Source of the DNA: Acidobacteriota bacterium
Lineage (GTDB): Bacteria > Acidobacteriota > Vicinamibacteria > Fen-336
Assembly (NCBI GenBank): GCA_011526565.1
Contig: WYBL01000151.1
Coordinates: 1-64,000 of the forward strand
Length of the DNA stretch: 64,000 nt
Direction of reading: 5' to 3'
Position 1 is the first letter of the stretch; every line of letters starts with the position of its first letter. The position numbers and the translations under genes were made by a program. A model generated the notes under the pieces. That model had not been told where the DNA came from. It was given only the letters and a program-made list of their open reading frames with translations, and did no database searches. Of this stretch, positions 27,754-34,469 are shown in pieces.

Positions 27754-28266
27754 TCATGGGGCCTTGGGCGCCTTCCGCTTCGGCCGCGGACCGGCCGCCG
27801 GCTGTGCTGCGGCAACCTGTCCCGGCCCCATGCGCCGCAATCCCTCCGAGATCGGCCGCGTGTTGATGGCCCGGAGCCAGACGGTCCCGAAGTTCCCACG
27901 TCCGGTGACGGCCGCCAGCGCCTCGCGCACGAACGGGATCATCAGCGCGGGCCCCCCGTCGATCGCGAAGTCGCGCAGCGGAGGCTGCGCGTCAGGCGTC
28001 GCCTCGAGGAACCCCGCCATCCGGAGCTTGATGTTGTAGACCGGCCGGTCCTTCGGGTTCGTCTCGACCACGAACCGCAGCAGCGCGCGGAGGCCGTCGT
28101 CGGTCAGGCCGACCGACATCGTCATGCTGAACTGGCCGAGGTCGGCCCGGGTGCCGGCCGGGAGGTCGAGGTAGTCCTCTCGGTGCGAGAAGGCCAGCTC
28201 CTCCACCACGACCCGCACCACGCGGATGCCCGTCTCTGGCGCGAGCGGGCGATCGCCGTCAGGCAT
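27754..28266 (-). CDS. SecB-like chaperone of a toxin-antitoxin-chaperone system
   Basis: A 170-residue SecB-like protein: beta-rich middle and the C-terminal segment ALMIPFVREALAAVTGRG, which matches the SecB signature (FPYARE...TGRGGFPP), here with NFGTVW in place of FPPLLL. It is third in an operon with a HigB-like toxin and HigA-like antitoxin, the order of known toxin-antitoxin-chaperone (TAC) loci. There the SecB-like protein protects the antitoxin's C-terminal extension from degradation. Start ATG 28266 overlaps the antitoxin stop by 8 bases (ATGCCTGA); a longer start at 28299 is less likely. A Lys/Ala/Pro-rich tail (QPAAGPRPKRKAPK) ends the protein. Confidence 0.72.
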   Translation of the reverse strand: MPDGDRPLAPETGIRVVRVVVEELAFSHREDYLDLPAGTRADLGQFSMTMSVGLTDDGLRALLRFVVETNPKDRPVYNIKLRMAGFLEATPDAQPPLRDFAIDGGPALMIPFVREALAAVTGRGNFGTVWLRAINTRPISEGLRRMGPGQVAAAQPAAGPRPKRKAPKAP

Positions 28267-28615
28267 GCAGCCGGCCCCCGTCGCTGACCCGGTCGGCACC
28301 CGGGCCCTTGAATGCCGCCTTCGCGACCTGGTTGTAGGCCGGAGCCTTTCCGCCCACGAGTCGCACCTCGCACACGAGCCCCAGGGCCGCGGACACCTTC
28401 ACGATCGTGTCCAGCGTCACGTTCACGTTGCCGCGCAGCAGCTTCGTGACGTAGGCCGGCGCCACCCCGATCCTTCGCGCGAGCTCCGCCCGGGAAACGC
28501 CCTGCGCAGCGAGGGCTTCGCATACCTGGCCAGAGAAAGCCAGGCGCGCCCGTTCGCTCTGGTATGCGCTGCTCTTCGCCGCCTTGCGGTAGAGCGCCGC
28601 GAACCCCTTACTCAT
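28259..28615 (-). CDS. higA-like: HigA-like antitoxin with C-terminal extension
   Basis: A 118-residue DNA-binding antitoxin. Residues about 25-85 form an XRE-type helix-turn-helix (VSRAELARRIGVAPAYVTKLL) typical of HigA. The C-terminal 25-30 residues (AYNQVAKAAFKGPGADR) are an extension beyond the HTH of the kind that, in TAC systems, is an aggregation-prone chaperone-addiction sequence bound by the SecB-like partner. It overlaps the toxin by 8 bases (28608-28615) and the chaperone by 8 bases, so all three are probably made from one mRNA. It likely represses its own promoter upstream of the toxin. Confidence 0.78.
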   Translation of the reverse strand: MSKGFAALYRKAAKSSAYQSERARLAFSGQVCEALAAQGVSRAELARRIGVAPAYVTKLLRGNVNVTLDTIVKVSAALGLVCEVRLVGGKAPAYNQVAKAAFKGPGADRVSDGGRLHA

Positions 28616-29012
28616 CGATGACCACCACCCCTCCCGGCCCCGCTTCCTTGATCGCTGCCCGGTACGCCTGCTCGCGCGCCAGGGCGCGCGCCACCTCGGC
28701 CGCTGGCGTCTTCTGCCCCCGCTTCACGAAGCCGTGACTGCACACCACGACGCGGCCGGCATCGTAGAAGTACAGGACCCTCACGTCCCCCTTGCTGAGT
28801 TGCCACAGACCGGGCTTGATCTGGTGCGACAACGAGTCGTTGCGCAGCGGCCCGTGCTCGGCCAGGTGCTCGAGCAGCGCCAGCATCCGGGCGCCGTCTG
28901 CGGCGAGCTTCCCCTCGAGGTCGTCGAAGAAGGACAGCAGGTCGCAGGCGCCCGAGTCCGTGCAGCACGCGAGGACATCCCACTGCTCCTTGTGAACCCG
29001 CCTCAGCTTCAC
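28608..29012 (-). CDS. higB-like: HigB-like toxin (phage Gp49-like family)
   Basis: A 134-residue RelE/HigB-superfamily toxin of the Gp49-like type, which cleaves mRNA, usually on ribosomes. The core reads LWQLSKGDVRVLYFYDAG, VVCSHGFVKRGQKTPAAEV and ALAREQAYRAAI, matching the family's conserved C-terminal half with its basic residues. It is the first gene of the three-gene operon. The start is GTG 29012, which sits only about 1-5 bases past the likely transcription start, so the mRNA may be nearly leaderless. In the TAC arrangement toxicity is held by the antitoxin, which in turn needs the chaperone. Confidence 0.78.
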   Translation of the reverse strand: MKLRRVHKEQWDVLACCTDSGACDLLSFFDDLEGKLAADGARMLALLEHLAEHGPLRNDSLSHQIKPGLWQLSKGDVRVLYFYDAGRVVVCSHGFVKRGQKTPAAEVARALAREQAYRAAIKEAGPGGVVVIDE

Positions 29013-29052
29013 CTGTTAACCTATAAGTTCACGGGCGGGAAGTCAAGGCGCC
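29013..29052 (-). promoter_or_regulatory. TAC operon promoter and probable operator
   Basis: An AT-rich patch in otherwise very GC-rich DNA, just upstream of the toxin GTG. On the minus strand it reads TTGACT, then a TATAGG box about 15 bases later (or TAGGTT at 17 bases), beside the near-dyad GTGAAC-TTATAG-GTTAAC. This suits autoregulation by a HigA-type antitoxin. Confidence 0.5.
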
Positions 29053-29100
29053 GCGGCTTGACTGCCCGCAGGCGCGTCGATCACTTGGCGGCCGCAACCC

Positions 29101-29691
29101 TCACGGCTTCGTGCGGCCCTTCGGGGTGGGTGTCGGCTTGGGTGCAGGCCCCCGATGCTCGAGCCTGCCACCAAAGAGCTTCTTGAACTCAACTCTCGCC
29201 GTGTGCATGGCGGGGTTCGAGATCGCCATGACCTTGAACGGCGAGGTCTGGCCCGCAAGCAGTGGCTGGTACTGCACCATCGCCGAGTCGGAGGTGATGA
29301 ACTGATTGCCGCCATCATAGAAGCTTGCGACCACCTGAACCCCGTCGAGCGGCGCACCAGAGACGTTCCGAACCTCCCCCTCCACCTCCACGTACCTTCC
29401 ACCGGCCGAGGTGCTCCACCTCCAGGTGACAAGTTCGAGGGGCGGGGGCTTCGGTGGCGCCGAGCCGGTTCCGGTGGGCTTCACCGGTGTGTTCATCACG
29501 ACGACGCAGAAGCCCAGAACGCCGAGCGCCCCCAGCGCAAGGGCGACGAGGCACCCAGTGAGACCGGCCGCGCACCCGGATCTCCTGACTGTTGCCGCCG
29601 CCGCTGCTTGCACCGGACGCCCGCATCCGGGACACGTCGGCGCGGCGTCGCTTACTTCGCGGCCACAGTCGGGGCAGGCGACCAATCCCAC
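29101..29691 (-). CDS. Zinc-ribbon, single-TM, FxLYD-domain protein
   Basis: A 196-residue membrane protein. Residues 5-30 are a double-CxxC zinc ribbon (CPDCGREV then CPGCGRPV), residues about 40-70 a hydrophobic helix, and residues about 85-165 an FxLYD-type beta domain (VEGEVRNVSGAPLDGVQVVASFYD and AGQTSPFKV). It ends in a Pro/Thr/Lys tail. The FxLYD domain should face the periplasm. GTG 29691 is chosen for its upstream GGAGAGG and because the ribbon begins there; the frame continues upstream without similarity. It belongs to the leftward lysogen-expressed block and may be a surface or exclusion protein (inference). Confidence 0.68.
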   Translation of the reverse strand: MGLVACPDCGREVSDAAPTCPGCGRPVQAAAAATVRRSGCAAGLTGCLVALALGALGVLGFCVVVMNTPVKPTGTGSAPPKPPPLELVTWRWSTSAGGRYVEVEGEVRNVSGAPLDGVQVVASFYDGGNQFITSDSAMVQYQPLLAGQTSPFKVMAISNPAMHTARVEFKKLFGGRLEHRGPAPKPTPTPKGRTKP

Positions 29692-29705
29692 GCCCCTATC
29701 CTCTC

Positions 29706-29900
29706 CTAACTCCAGACGAAAGCGAAGAGGAGGCCAGCGGGGAAGGGCAACACGAACAGCAGGCACCCTGCAGCCTTGCCAAACTTCCTTTGACGACCGC
29801 TGCGGGTCAACGGGATCCCGATCGCGCGTGACACCCGTCCCTTTGCGGCCGACACACCCAACGCCCGCTTCCAAGAAAACGAGACCCCAAACTTGCCCAT
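29706..29900 (-). CDS. Small basic protein with C-terminal membrane helix
   Basis: A 64-residue protein: a basic N-terminal part (FSWKRALGVSAAKGRVSRAI, then GIPLTRSGRQRKFGK) and one hydrophobic helix (residues about 46-62). The pattern SxKRAxGIxxAKxRxSRxxGIPLTxSGRQRKxG recurs in small bacterial and phage proteins, as I recall, with unknown role. ATG 29900 has GGGAGGG upstream. It lies between the FxLYD gene and the lipoprotein gene on the same strand, with gaps of 14 and 11 bases. Confidence 0.6.
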   Translation of the reverse strand: MGKFGVSFSWKRALGVSAAKGRVSRAIGIPLTRSGRQRKFGKAAGCLLFVLPFPAGLLFAFVWS

Positions 29901-29911
29901 GCCTTCCCTCC

Positions 29912-30688
29912 CTACTGGCAGAGCGGCCCGGGGCAGACGACGCATGCCAGTCCGCCGTTCGACGAGCAAGTCCCGGAGCGGTTCGTGGAACACGTGTACT
30001 GGCCGTTGTTGCACCTCCCGGTGACCCTACCGCACGACGCCGAACCCGGTGCTCCGACGCAAGCCGGGAATCCACTCGGGTTGGGGGCCGGAGTGGGCGT
30101 CGCCGTGGGTGATGGACGGGGAGTGCTCGCCGGAGTTGGGGTCGCCGACGGGGCTGGCGTGGGCGTTGGGGCGCTGGCAGTTGGAGCGACCAGAGAGTAC
30201 GAGACCTGGAGGTCCTGCGTGTAGAGCCGCTGGTCGCTTCCATCAAGGAGGTACGCCACGATCCTCGTCGCAGTGTTCGGCAAGGGGCAGAACTGGGGGT
30301 AATCCGGGGGCAACGAGAAGAAGACGATGTCGAACGAGAAGTTGGTGCTGCTGTTAGCGGACAGCGGCCTCCTCTCCGTGATGGCGACCGCGCACCGCAC
30401 CGCACTCGCGGTGTAGAACTCCAGGAAGACAGCCGCCTCGCTGACACTCTGGCCGTAGCGGACGGTCAGAGTGCCACGAACGTCGCGCGAGCAGAGTGCC
30501 ACGACGCCGTTGGCTGCGCATTCGGATACCGTGATCGTCCCACTTGAAGGAACTGCAGACAGCGTAATGCTAGGCCCGCCCTGTGGAACACCCGAGGGAC
30601 CCGCGGGACTTCCCCCACCACCGCCACACGAATTCAAGAGCGCAAGGGCGCCAAGGGTGAGAACCAGCTTGCCGTCGCGAACCTTCAC
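29912..30688 (-). CDS. Lipoprotein with Pro-Thr linker and DUF3761-like C terminus
   Basis: A 258-residue lipoprotein: signal peptide with lipobox LLNSC followed by a Gly run, a beta-rich domain (about 35-165), a Pro/Thr/Ala linker (about 170-210), and a Cys-rich C terminus with RCNNGQYTCSTNRSGTCSSNGG. That last motif matches the DUF3761 type (CxDGTYSxSxxRSGTCSxHGG). The host-like lipoprotein style suggests the gene came from a bacterium. It is a candidate lysogenic-conversion or superinfection-exclusion protein. GTG start with GAGGTG upstream. Confidence 0.68.
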   Translation of the reverse strand: MKVRDGKLVLTLGALALLNSCGGGGGSPAGPSGVPQGGPSITLSAVPSSGTITVSECAANGVVALCSRDVRGTLTVRYGQSVSEAAVFLEFYTASAVRCAVAITERRPLSANSSTNFSFDIVFFSLPPDYPQFCPLPNTATRIVAYLLDGSDQRLYTQDLQVSYSLVAPTASAPTPTPAPSATPTPASTPRPSPTATPTPAPNPSGFPACVGAPGSASCGRVTGRCNNGQYTCSTNRSGTCSSNGGLACVVCPGPLCQ

Positions 30689-30707
30689 AGTGCACCTCGT
30701 GGCATTT

Positions 30708-31178
30708 CTACCTCATGGCAGCCAACAGCGTCCGCCATGCCTCGACCTGGCGGGCCGTCAGAACCGGCAGCCTCGATGCGTCCGGGCGCGCGACGGCCCC
30801 TTCAAGTGCCCGCCGTAACGCCTCCACCTCGGCGCCGCCCGGCGCGGGCGCGACGGCATCCACCATCCGCCCCAGCAGCCGAAGCCTGCGGAGCTGGTCG
30901 AGCCGGCCGGTGGCGACCGTGGCCACGAACCCCACGCCGGCGGCGAGCAACTCCTCCCGGCGCGCTGTCGACGTCGTGCAGGCCGCCGCTTCGAGAGCGC
31001 CCGCAGAAAGCCTCGCCGCCGATTCGTCCTCGGCATCGAGCATCCCGCGGAGGTTCTCGATCGCCGCACGCATTTCGCCGCCGTACAGTGCGCTCCAGTC
31101 CGCCTCGAGTGCGCGCTCATGCCGCACGAACAGGAGCCCGACGAGCACGCCCAGCCCAACGATGCTCAGGAGGCCCAC
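30708..31178 (-). CDS. Membrane-anchored hypothetical protein
   Basis: About 156 residues: an N-terminal hydrophobic helix (GLLSIVGLGVLVGLLF) followed by a soluble Ala/Leu/Arg-rich helical region (about 30-156). I recognise no family. I chose GTG 31178, which lies 1 base after the stop of the next gene upstream; ATG 31208 would overlap it by 29 bases. It lies between the lipoprotein and the two-helix protein on the same strand. The open frame on the opposite strand is rejected as a shadow. Confidence 0.5.
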   Translation of the reverse strand: MGLLSIVGLGVLVGLLFVRHERALEADWSALYGGEMRAAIENLRGMLDAEDESAARLSAGALEAAACTTSTARREELLAAGVGFVATVATGRLDQLRRLRLLGRMVDAVAPAPGGAEVEALRRALEGAVARPDASRLPVLTARQVEAWRTLLAAMR

Positions 31179-31179
31179 G

Positions 31180-31359
31180 CTACTTGTCCCAGATGGCGCA
31201 GATGACACCGATGGTCAGAGCCACTCCGGCCGTCCCGAGCAGACCAGTGACGATGATGCGGAACCGTGGATCTCCCAGTATTCCGCCGCCCAGCCAAAGA
31301 GCGACGCTAAGTACTACCAGCGTGGCCGTCATCTTGAACCACCACTCGGAGGGCTTCAC
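31180..31359 (-). CDS. Small two-helix membrane protein
   Basis: A 59-residue protein with two hydrophobic helices (TATLVVLSVALWLGGGIL and IVTGLLGTAGVALTIGVICA) joined by a short basic loop (GDPRFR). Start GTG 31359 has GGAGAC nearby. No family recognised; small two-helix proteins in phages can be holins, pinholins or exclusion proteins, but this one is in the lysogenic block and away from the lysis genes. Confidence 0.5.
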   Translation of the reverse strand: MKPSEWWFKMTATLVVLSVALWLGGGILGDPRFRIIVTGLLGTAGVALTIGVICAIWDK

Positions 31360-31368
31360 CGGGTCTCC

Positions 31369-32067
31369 TCAGGCCCACGGCCTCAGCCGCTGGCGCGCGG
31401 CGAGGGAGAGGGCCGTCGGCTCCGGGGCACGCCACGCTGCCCAGGCCCAGATCGAACAGGTCGCTGTGTAGGCGGCCGGCTCCAGCGCCTGCACGAACGG
31501 CAGCGTCACCGTCCCCTTCCCGAGCGCCTCGAGCACGCCCGCGCTCAGCGACAAATTGCACGCCAGGCCCAGGAGGATCATCCGGTGGAACCAGTGCATC
31601 GGCACCCGGTGGTAGGTGGCCACCGCCGCCACCGCGACGAGCGGCCAGATCGCAGCGCCCTGCCCCCGCGGCTGCAGGACGCCGACCGAGACCCAGTAGC
31701 TGCGCGCGCCGGCGCCGCCGACTCCATGAACCGCCACGACAGTCACGACCGCGATGACGGCCAGCAGACAGAAGGCGGAAGTCCTCGCGCGAGGAAGCCC
31801 CGCGAACGTCAGCGCGGCGACCTCCCAGGCCATGAGTTGGTAGAGGACCGAGTACGCCGTCTCCTTCGCGTGCCAGACGTCGTAGTTCCAGAACGTGCCC
31901 GGCCATAACGTGATGAGCCGGTTCACGACGAAGGCCAGCGCCACGTACACGGCGAACGTGCCGCACAGTCGAGCCCGCGCCCGGAGAACCAGCCCCGCCA
32001 CCACGGCCAGCAGCAGGGCGGCGTTCAGGTCCCACGCGAGCTGGAGGTCGCTGTGCGAGAAGCTCAT
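31369..32067 (-). CDS. Polytopic membrane protein of the lysogenic block
   Basis: A 232-residue protein with about six hydrophobic helices (for example NAALLLAVVAGLVL, FAVYVALAFVVNRLITLW, AFCLLAVIAVVTVVAV) and no recognised family. Its ATG at 32067 overlaps the stop of the Fis-type regulator gene in ATGA, so the two are translated together. It is a plausible superinfection-exclusion protein acting in the inner membrane, which is inference from the context only. Confidence 0.6.
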   Translation of the reverse strand: MSFSHSDLQLAWDLNAALLLAVVAGLVLRARARLCGTFAVYVALAFVVNRLITLWPGTFWNYDVWHAKETAYSVLYQLMAWEVAALTFAGLPRARTSAFCLLAVIAVVTVVAVHGVGGAGARSYWVSVGVLQPRGQGAAIWPLVAVAAVATYHRVPMHWFHRMILLGLACNLSLSAGVLEALGKGTVTLPFVQALEPAAYTATCSIWAWAAWRAPEPTALSLAARQRLRPWA

Positions 32068-32630
32068 CGCCGCTGTCGCTTCTCGCGGGCGATGCCCAGC
32101 CGCTGCATGGCCCTGTACACGGTCAGGCGCGAGATCCCGCGGCTGCGCGCGACCGCGGCCACGTTCCACTCGTGGCGCTCGAGCTGCGCCGCGAGGCGAA
32201 GCCGCTCGACGACGTCCTCGGGGGCCTCGGACAGGAACTCCCGGATGGCGGGATGGAACCCGTCCGTCGGCCCGTGGCGCAGCCGATGCCCCGCGGCCTC
32301 CAACAGGGGAGCCAGATCCTGCAAGCCGCGGGCACATGCCGCCGGCGCCGCCGGGTGCCCGAGGTACACGCAGAGCGCGCCGTCGCCCAGCACGGCGACC
32401 CAGTGAGTGTGGTCGAGGCCCGGCCTCGCGCCGGCAGCGACCCAGGACCGGATGCGGTCGAGATCGGCTTGGCTGAGGGCGTGGCCCGCCAGCAGGTCGC
32501 CCGACGTCGAGCACAAGGCCGCCGACTGGGCCCCGGCGTGGGACATGAGGTGCTGCAGCGCGTTGAGCGCTGCGCGTCGCGGCTCGGCCTCGGCGAGGGA
32601 GGCGGTCAAGGTGGGGAGCAGTCCGCTCAT
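32064..32630 (-). CDS. GAF-like/Fis-type helix-turn-helix regulator
   Basis: A 188-residue regulator. The first 115 residues look like a small sensory domain (SAALCSTSGDLLAG, HWVAVLGDGALCVYLG) of roughly GAF type. The C-terminal part is a Fis-type HTH (LAAQLERHEWNVAAVARSRG, then ISRLTVYRAMQRLGI) like those ending sigma-54 activators, but no AAA+ domain is present. It is first in the leftward block and coupled to the membrane protein after it. A palindrome 14-29 bases upstream is a likely operator. It may switch the lysogenic membrane/lipoprotein genes in response to a signal. Confidence 0.7.
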   Translation of the reverse strand: MSGLLPTLTASLAEAEPRRAALNALQHLMSHAGAQSAALCSTSGDLLAGHALSQADLDRIRSWVAAGARPGLDHTHWVAVLGDGALCVYLGHPAAPAACARGLQDLAPLLEAAGHRLRHGPTDGFHPAIREFLSEAPEDVVERLRLAAQLERHEWNVAAVARSRGISRLTVYRAMQRLGIAREKRQRR

Positions 32631-32643
32631 GCGTCGTATGTCT

Positions 32644-32659
32644 ATCTTGTATACAGGAT
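32644..32659. promoter_or_regulatory. Palindromic operator candidate
   Basis: ATCTTGTATACAGGAT is a near-perfect 16-base palindrome centred on TGTATACA, 14 bases upstream of the Fis-type regulator start and in an AT-rich patch. It looks like a binding site for a dimeric regulator, perhaps the product of that gene. Confidence 0.5.
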
Positions 32660-32767
32660 CGGAGTCAAGTTGCTGAGCAGCCGAAACGTTCTCTGTTCCG
32701 ATTCTGTGTCAGGTGGTGTATCTCCTTCGCTGGAGCCCGTTGCGGCTTCGAACCGAGGAGGCACGAA

Positions 32768-32908
32768 ATGTACGTTTGGGTGCTGCTGGCCCTGCTGGGC
32801 CTCGAGCTGGGGATCGTCGTGGAGGTCGGAGCCGTCGCCGGGCTCAGCGACGGCTTGATCGCGTCGGGCGACGGGACATCTTTGCCGCCGCCCCCGCCCG
32901 GCCCGTGA
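32768..32908 (+). CDS. Small single-helix membrane peptide with proline tail
   Basis: A 46-residue peptide, too short for ordinary calling: one hydrophobic helix (VWVLLALLGLELGIVVEV) and a C-terminal run of prolines (PPPPPGP). It has a strong ribosome site, GAGGAGG at 32755-32761, seven bases before ATG 32768, which supports it being real. It faces the rightward direction between two leftward genes and is followed by a strong hairpin. Role unknown. Confidence 0.55.
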   Translation: MYVWVLLALLGLELGIVVEVGAVAGLSDGLIASGDGTSLPPPPPGP

Positions 32909-32927
32909 GCGGGCGAAGCTAGCTGAG

Positions 32928-32961
32928 CTGGGCCGCGGGGGGAAGCGCCTCCGCGGCCCAG
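32928..32961. terminator. Bidirectional terminator hairpin
   Basis: A perfect 11-bp stem, CTGGGCCGCGG (32928-32938) with CCGCGGCCCAG (32951-32961), loop 12 nt. There is no long T-run. It lies between the rightward peptide gene and the leftward repressor gene, where transcription from both sides should end. Confidence 0.6.
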
Positions 32962-33070
32962 ATACCGCTTCCGGCGCGATGCATTGACGATGGAACAGCC
33001 CGGGGCCGAACGTGTGGCATGGCCCTCGTCTCAGCCCTGCAGGAACTGTTGGCCGCCCAGCTCGCCCTCT

Positions 33071-33532
33071 CTACGACCGTGGGCCGCCTTTGCGAGGCGT
33101 TCCGGTACGGGGAGGCGATGACAGAGCACCCTCCAGCGCCGCGCGGGCGACCTCGGCCGCGCGGTTCGTCAGGCGGGTTGCAGCCTGGATCTGTCGCACC
33201 AGCCGACGGGCCGCAGCGGGCTGCATTTCAACCATCTGGCGAGCAGGCCGAGGTCCCACCTCGCCGACGCCGAGAATCTCGTCGGCCGAAACGCCGGTGA
33301 GTCGGCAGATCTCGGCGAGGTGCTCGAGAGAGGGTTGAGTCTTCCCCGAGACCCACCCCGACACGGCGGATTGCGACCTCCCGAATCTCCTTCCGATCTC
33401 GGAGAGGGAGATGCCCTTCGCGTCCAGCGCACGCCGAATGCGGCTTCCGATCGCACTCCGCTCCGAGTCCACGGGCAGGACTATCTCAAAAAAGGAACCC
33501 CGGTCGGGGATGTCGTGAAAAACAGATGACAT
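33071..33532 (-). CDS. CI-like phage repressor (XRE family)
   Basis: A 153-residue protein with an N-terminal XRE helix-turn-helix (residues about 28-85; ISLSEIGRRFGRSQSAVSGWV) and a C-terminal helical part (about 95-140) likely for dimerisation. There is no LexA-type peptidase domain, so RecA-driven self-cleavage is not expected. It is divergent from the Cro-like gene, with the operator region between, which is the lysis-lysogeny switch layout. It is likely the lysogeny-maintaining repressor. Confidence 0.75.
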   Translation of the reverse strand: MSSVFHDIPDRGSFFEIVLPVDSERSAIGSRIRRALDAKGISLSEIGRRFGRSQSAVSGWVSGKTQPSLEHLAEICRLTGVSADEILGVGEVGPRPARQMVEMQPAAARRLVRQIQAATRLTNRAAEVARAALEGALSSPPRTGTPRKGGPRS

Positions 33533-33540
33533 GAGAGCCT

Positions 33541-33575
33541 TGACAAAATCAGATGGTCGATCTATCTTCTGATTC
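33541..33575 (+). promoter_or_regulatory. Early rightward promoter with overlapping operator
   Basis: A canonical sigma-70 promoter: TTGACA at 33541-33546, 17-base spacer, TATCTT at 33564-33569. An inverted repeat AATCAGA (33548-33554)/TCTGATT (33569-33575) overlaps the spacer and -10 box, ideal for repression by the CI-like product next door. Another CAGATG copy lies at 33523. Transcription should start near 33576, only a few bases before the ATG at 33580. Confidence 0.7.
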
Positions 33576-33579
33576 CGAT

Positions 33580-33813
33580 ATGACTCTCCTGGAGCTCATG
33601 CAACGGCACGGGCTAACGCAGGTAGCCATCGCCACGGGCACGGGGCTCCCGCAGTCCGCAATCTCTGACATAGCAGCCAAGAAGCGCCGCCCCCGGACCG
33701 ACACGGTTAACCGGATCCTGGCCTTCGCTCGCCTGTACGAGCCCAGCGTCACCTACGAGGACCTGTTCGGGGAGCCCGACCTCCCGCGGCCGGTGGTGGG
33801 GAACGCGGCCTAA
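33580..33813 (+). CDS. Cro-like helix-turn-helix protein
   Basis: A 77-residue XRE-family DNA-binding protein (LTQVAIATGTGLPQSAISDI then AAKKRRPRTDTVNRIL). The longest frame starts at 33553, but that ATG lies between the -35 and -10 boxes of the promoter, so ATG 33580 is the likely start and the mRNA would be almost leaderless. Facing the CI-like gene across the operator, it fits a Cro or early-gene regulator. Confidence 0.72.
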   Translation: MTLLELMQRHGLTQVAIATGTGLPQSAISDIAAKKRRPRTDTVNRILAFARLYEPSVTYEDLFGEPDLPRPVVGNAA

Positions 33814-33823
33814 GGAGCCATCC

Positions 33824-34195
33824 ATGAGCTCGATGAAGGACCTGTTCGCCGCGACCCTCGACGTGCTGGAGATGGCGGTGGCGGACGTGGGCGCCGACGG
33901 CGCCGCCTGCACGCCCGAGGCGCTGCACGCCGCCCGCAGCTTCGTCGCGGCGCACCCGGACCAGGAAGTGCGGGTGGAGCTGGTCCAGGCCGCCTACCGC
34001 GGCCGGGCCCACTCGGAGCAGTACAACCTCGTCCCCCTGCGCGACCTGACGGACGCGGAGGTGCGCCGCTTCGCAGTGGACCTCCGCATGGGGGACACGG
34101 AGGACGACCTGCTGGCCGAGCTGCTCCGCGGCTTCCCCCCGTTCCCCGGCGTCGTTCGCCCGGCCGAGCAGCACGCTCGGGCGGGCCAGGCCTAG
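33824..34195 (+). CDS. Hypothetical early phage protein
   Basis: A 123-residue, acidic, soluble, mostly helical protein with no recognised domain (VEMAVADVGADGAACTPEA is typical). ATG 33824 has AAGGAG upstream. First gene after the Cro-like gene in the rightward early operon. Confidence 0.55.
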   Translation: MSSMKDLFAATLDVLEMAVADVGADGAACTPEALHAARSFVAAHPDQEVRVELVQAAYRGRAHSEQYNLVPLRDLTDAEVRRFAVDLRMGDTEDDLLAELLRGFPPFPGVVRPAEQHARAGQA

Positions 34196-34207
34196 GCGGA
34201 GGGCACG

Positions 34208-34447
34208 GTGGCCCTGGATGCAGTGCGCCCGGACGACGTCGCCAAGGCGTGGGCGAGCTACCGCGAGCGGGTGGTCCCCGCGGAGGCCGGCGCGATCCAG
34301 GTGCAGGAGTGCCAGCGGGCTTTCTACGCGGGCGCGCAGGCGATCTTCTGGCTGATCGAGCAGGAGCCCGACACCACCCAGGGCTCGCAGCAGGTCGCGG
34401 AGTTCGCCGCCGAACTGGCGGCCTTCGCTCGCCAGGTCGGGGCGTAG
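34208..34447 (+). CDS. Hypothetical early phage protein
   Basis: A 79-residue helical protein, GTG start at 34208 shortly after the previous stop. No motif recognised. It lies in the early operon, between an acidic protein and a possible regulator. Confidence 0.45.
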   Translation: MALDAVRPDDVAKAWASYRERVVPAEAGAIQVQECQRAFYAGAQAIFWLIEQEPDTTQGSQQVAEFAAELAAFARQVGA

Positions 34448-34469
34448 GGCGAGGAGCGCGAGCAGCGGC

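Noticed and set aside
33019..33300. Rightward open frame of 93 codons over the repressor gene
   Set aside because: Antisense to the CI-like gene, Pro/Arg-rich as expected of a shadow in GC-rich DNA, and without a good ribosome site.
33553..33579. Earlier ATG of the Cro-like gene
   Set aside because: It lies between the -35 and -10 boxes of the strong early promoter and would not be transcribed from it.
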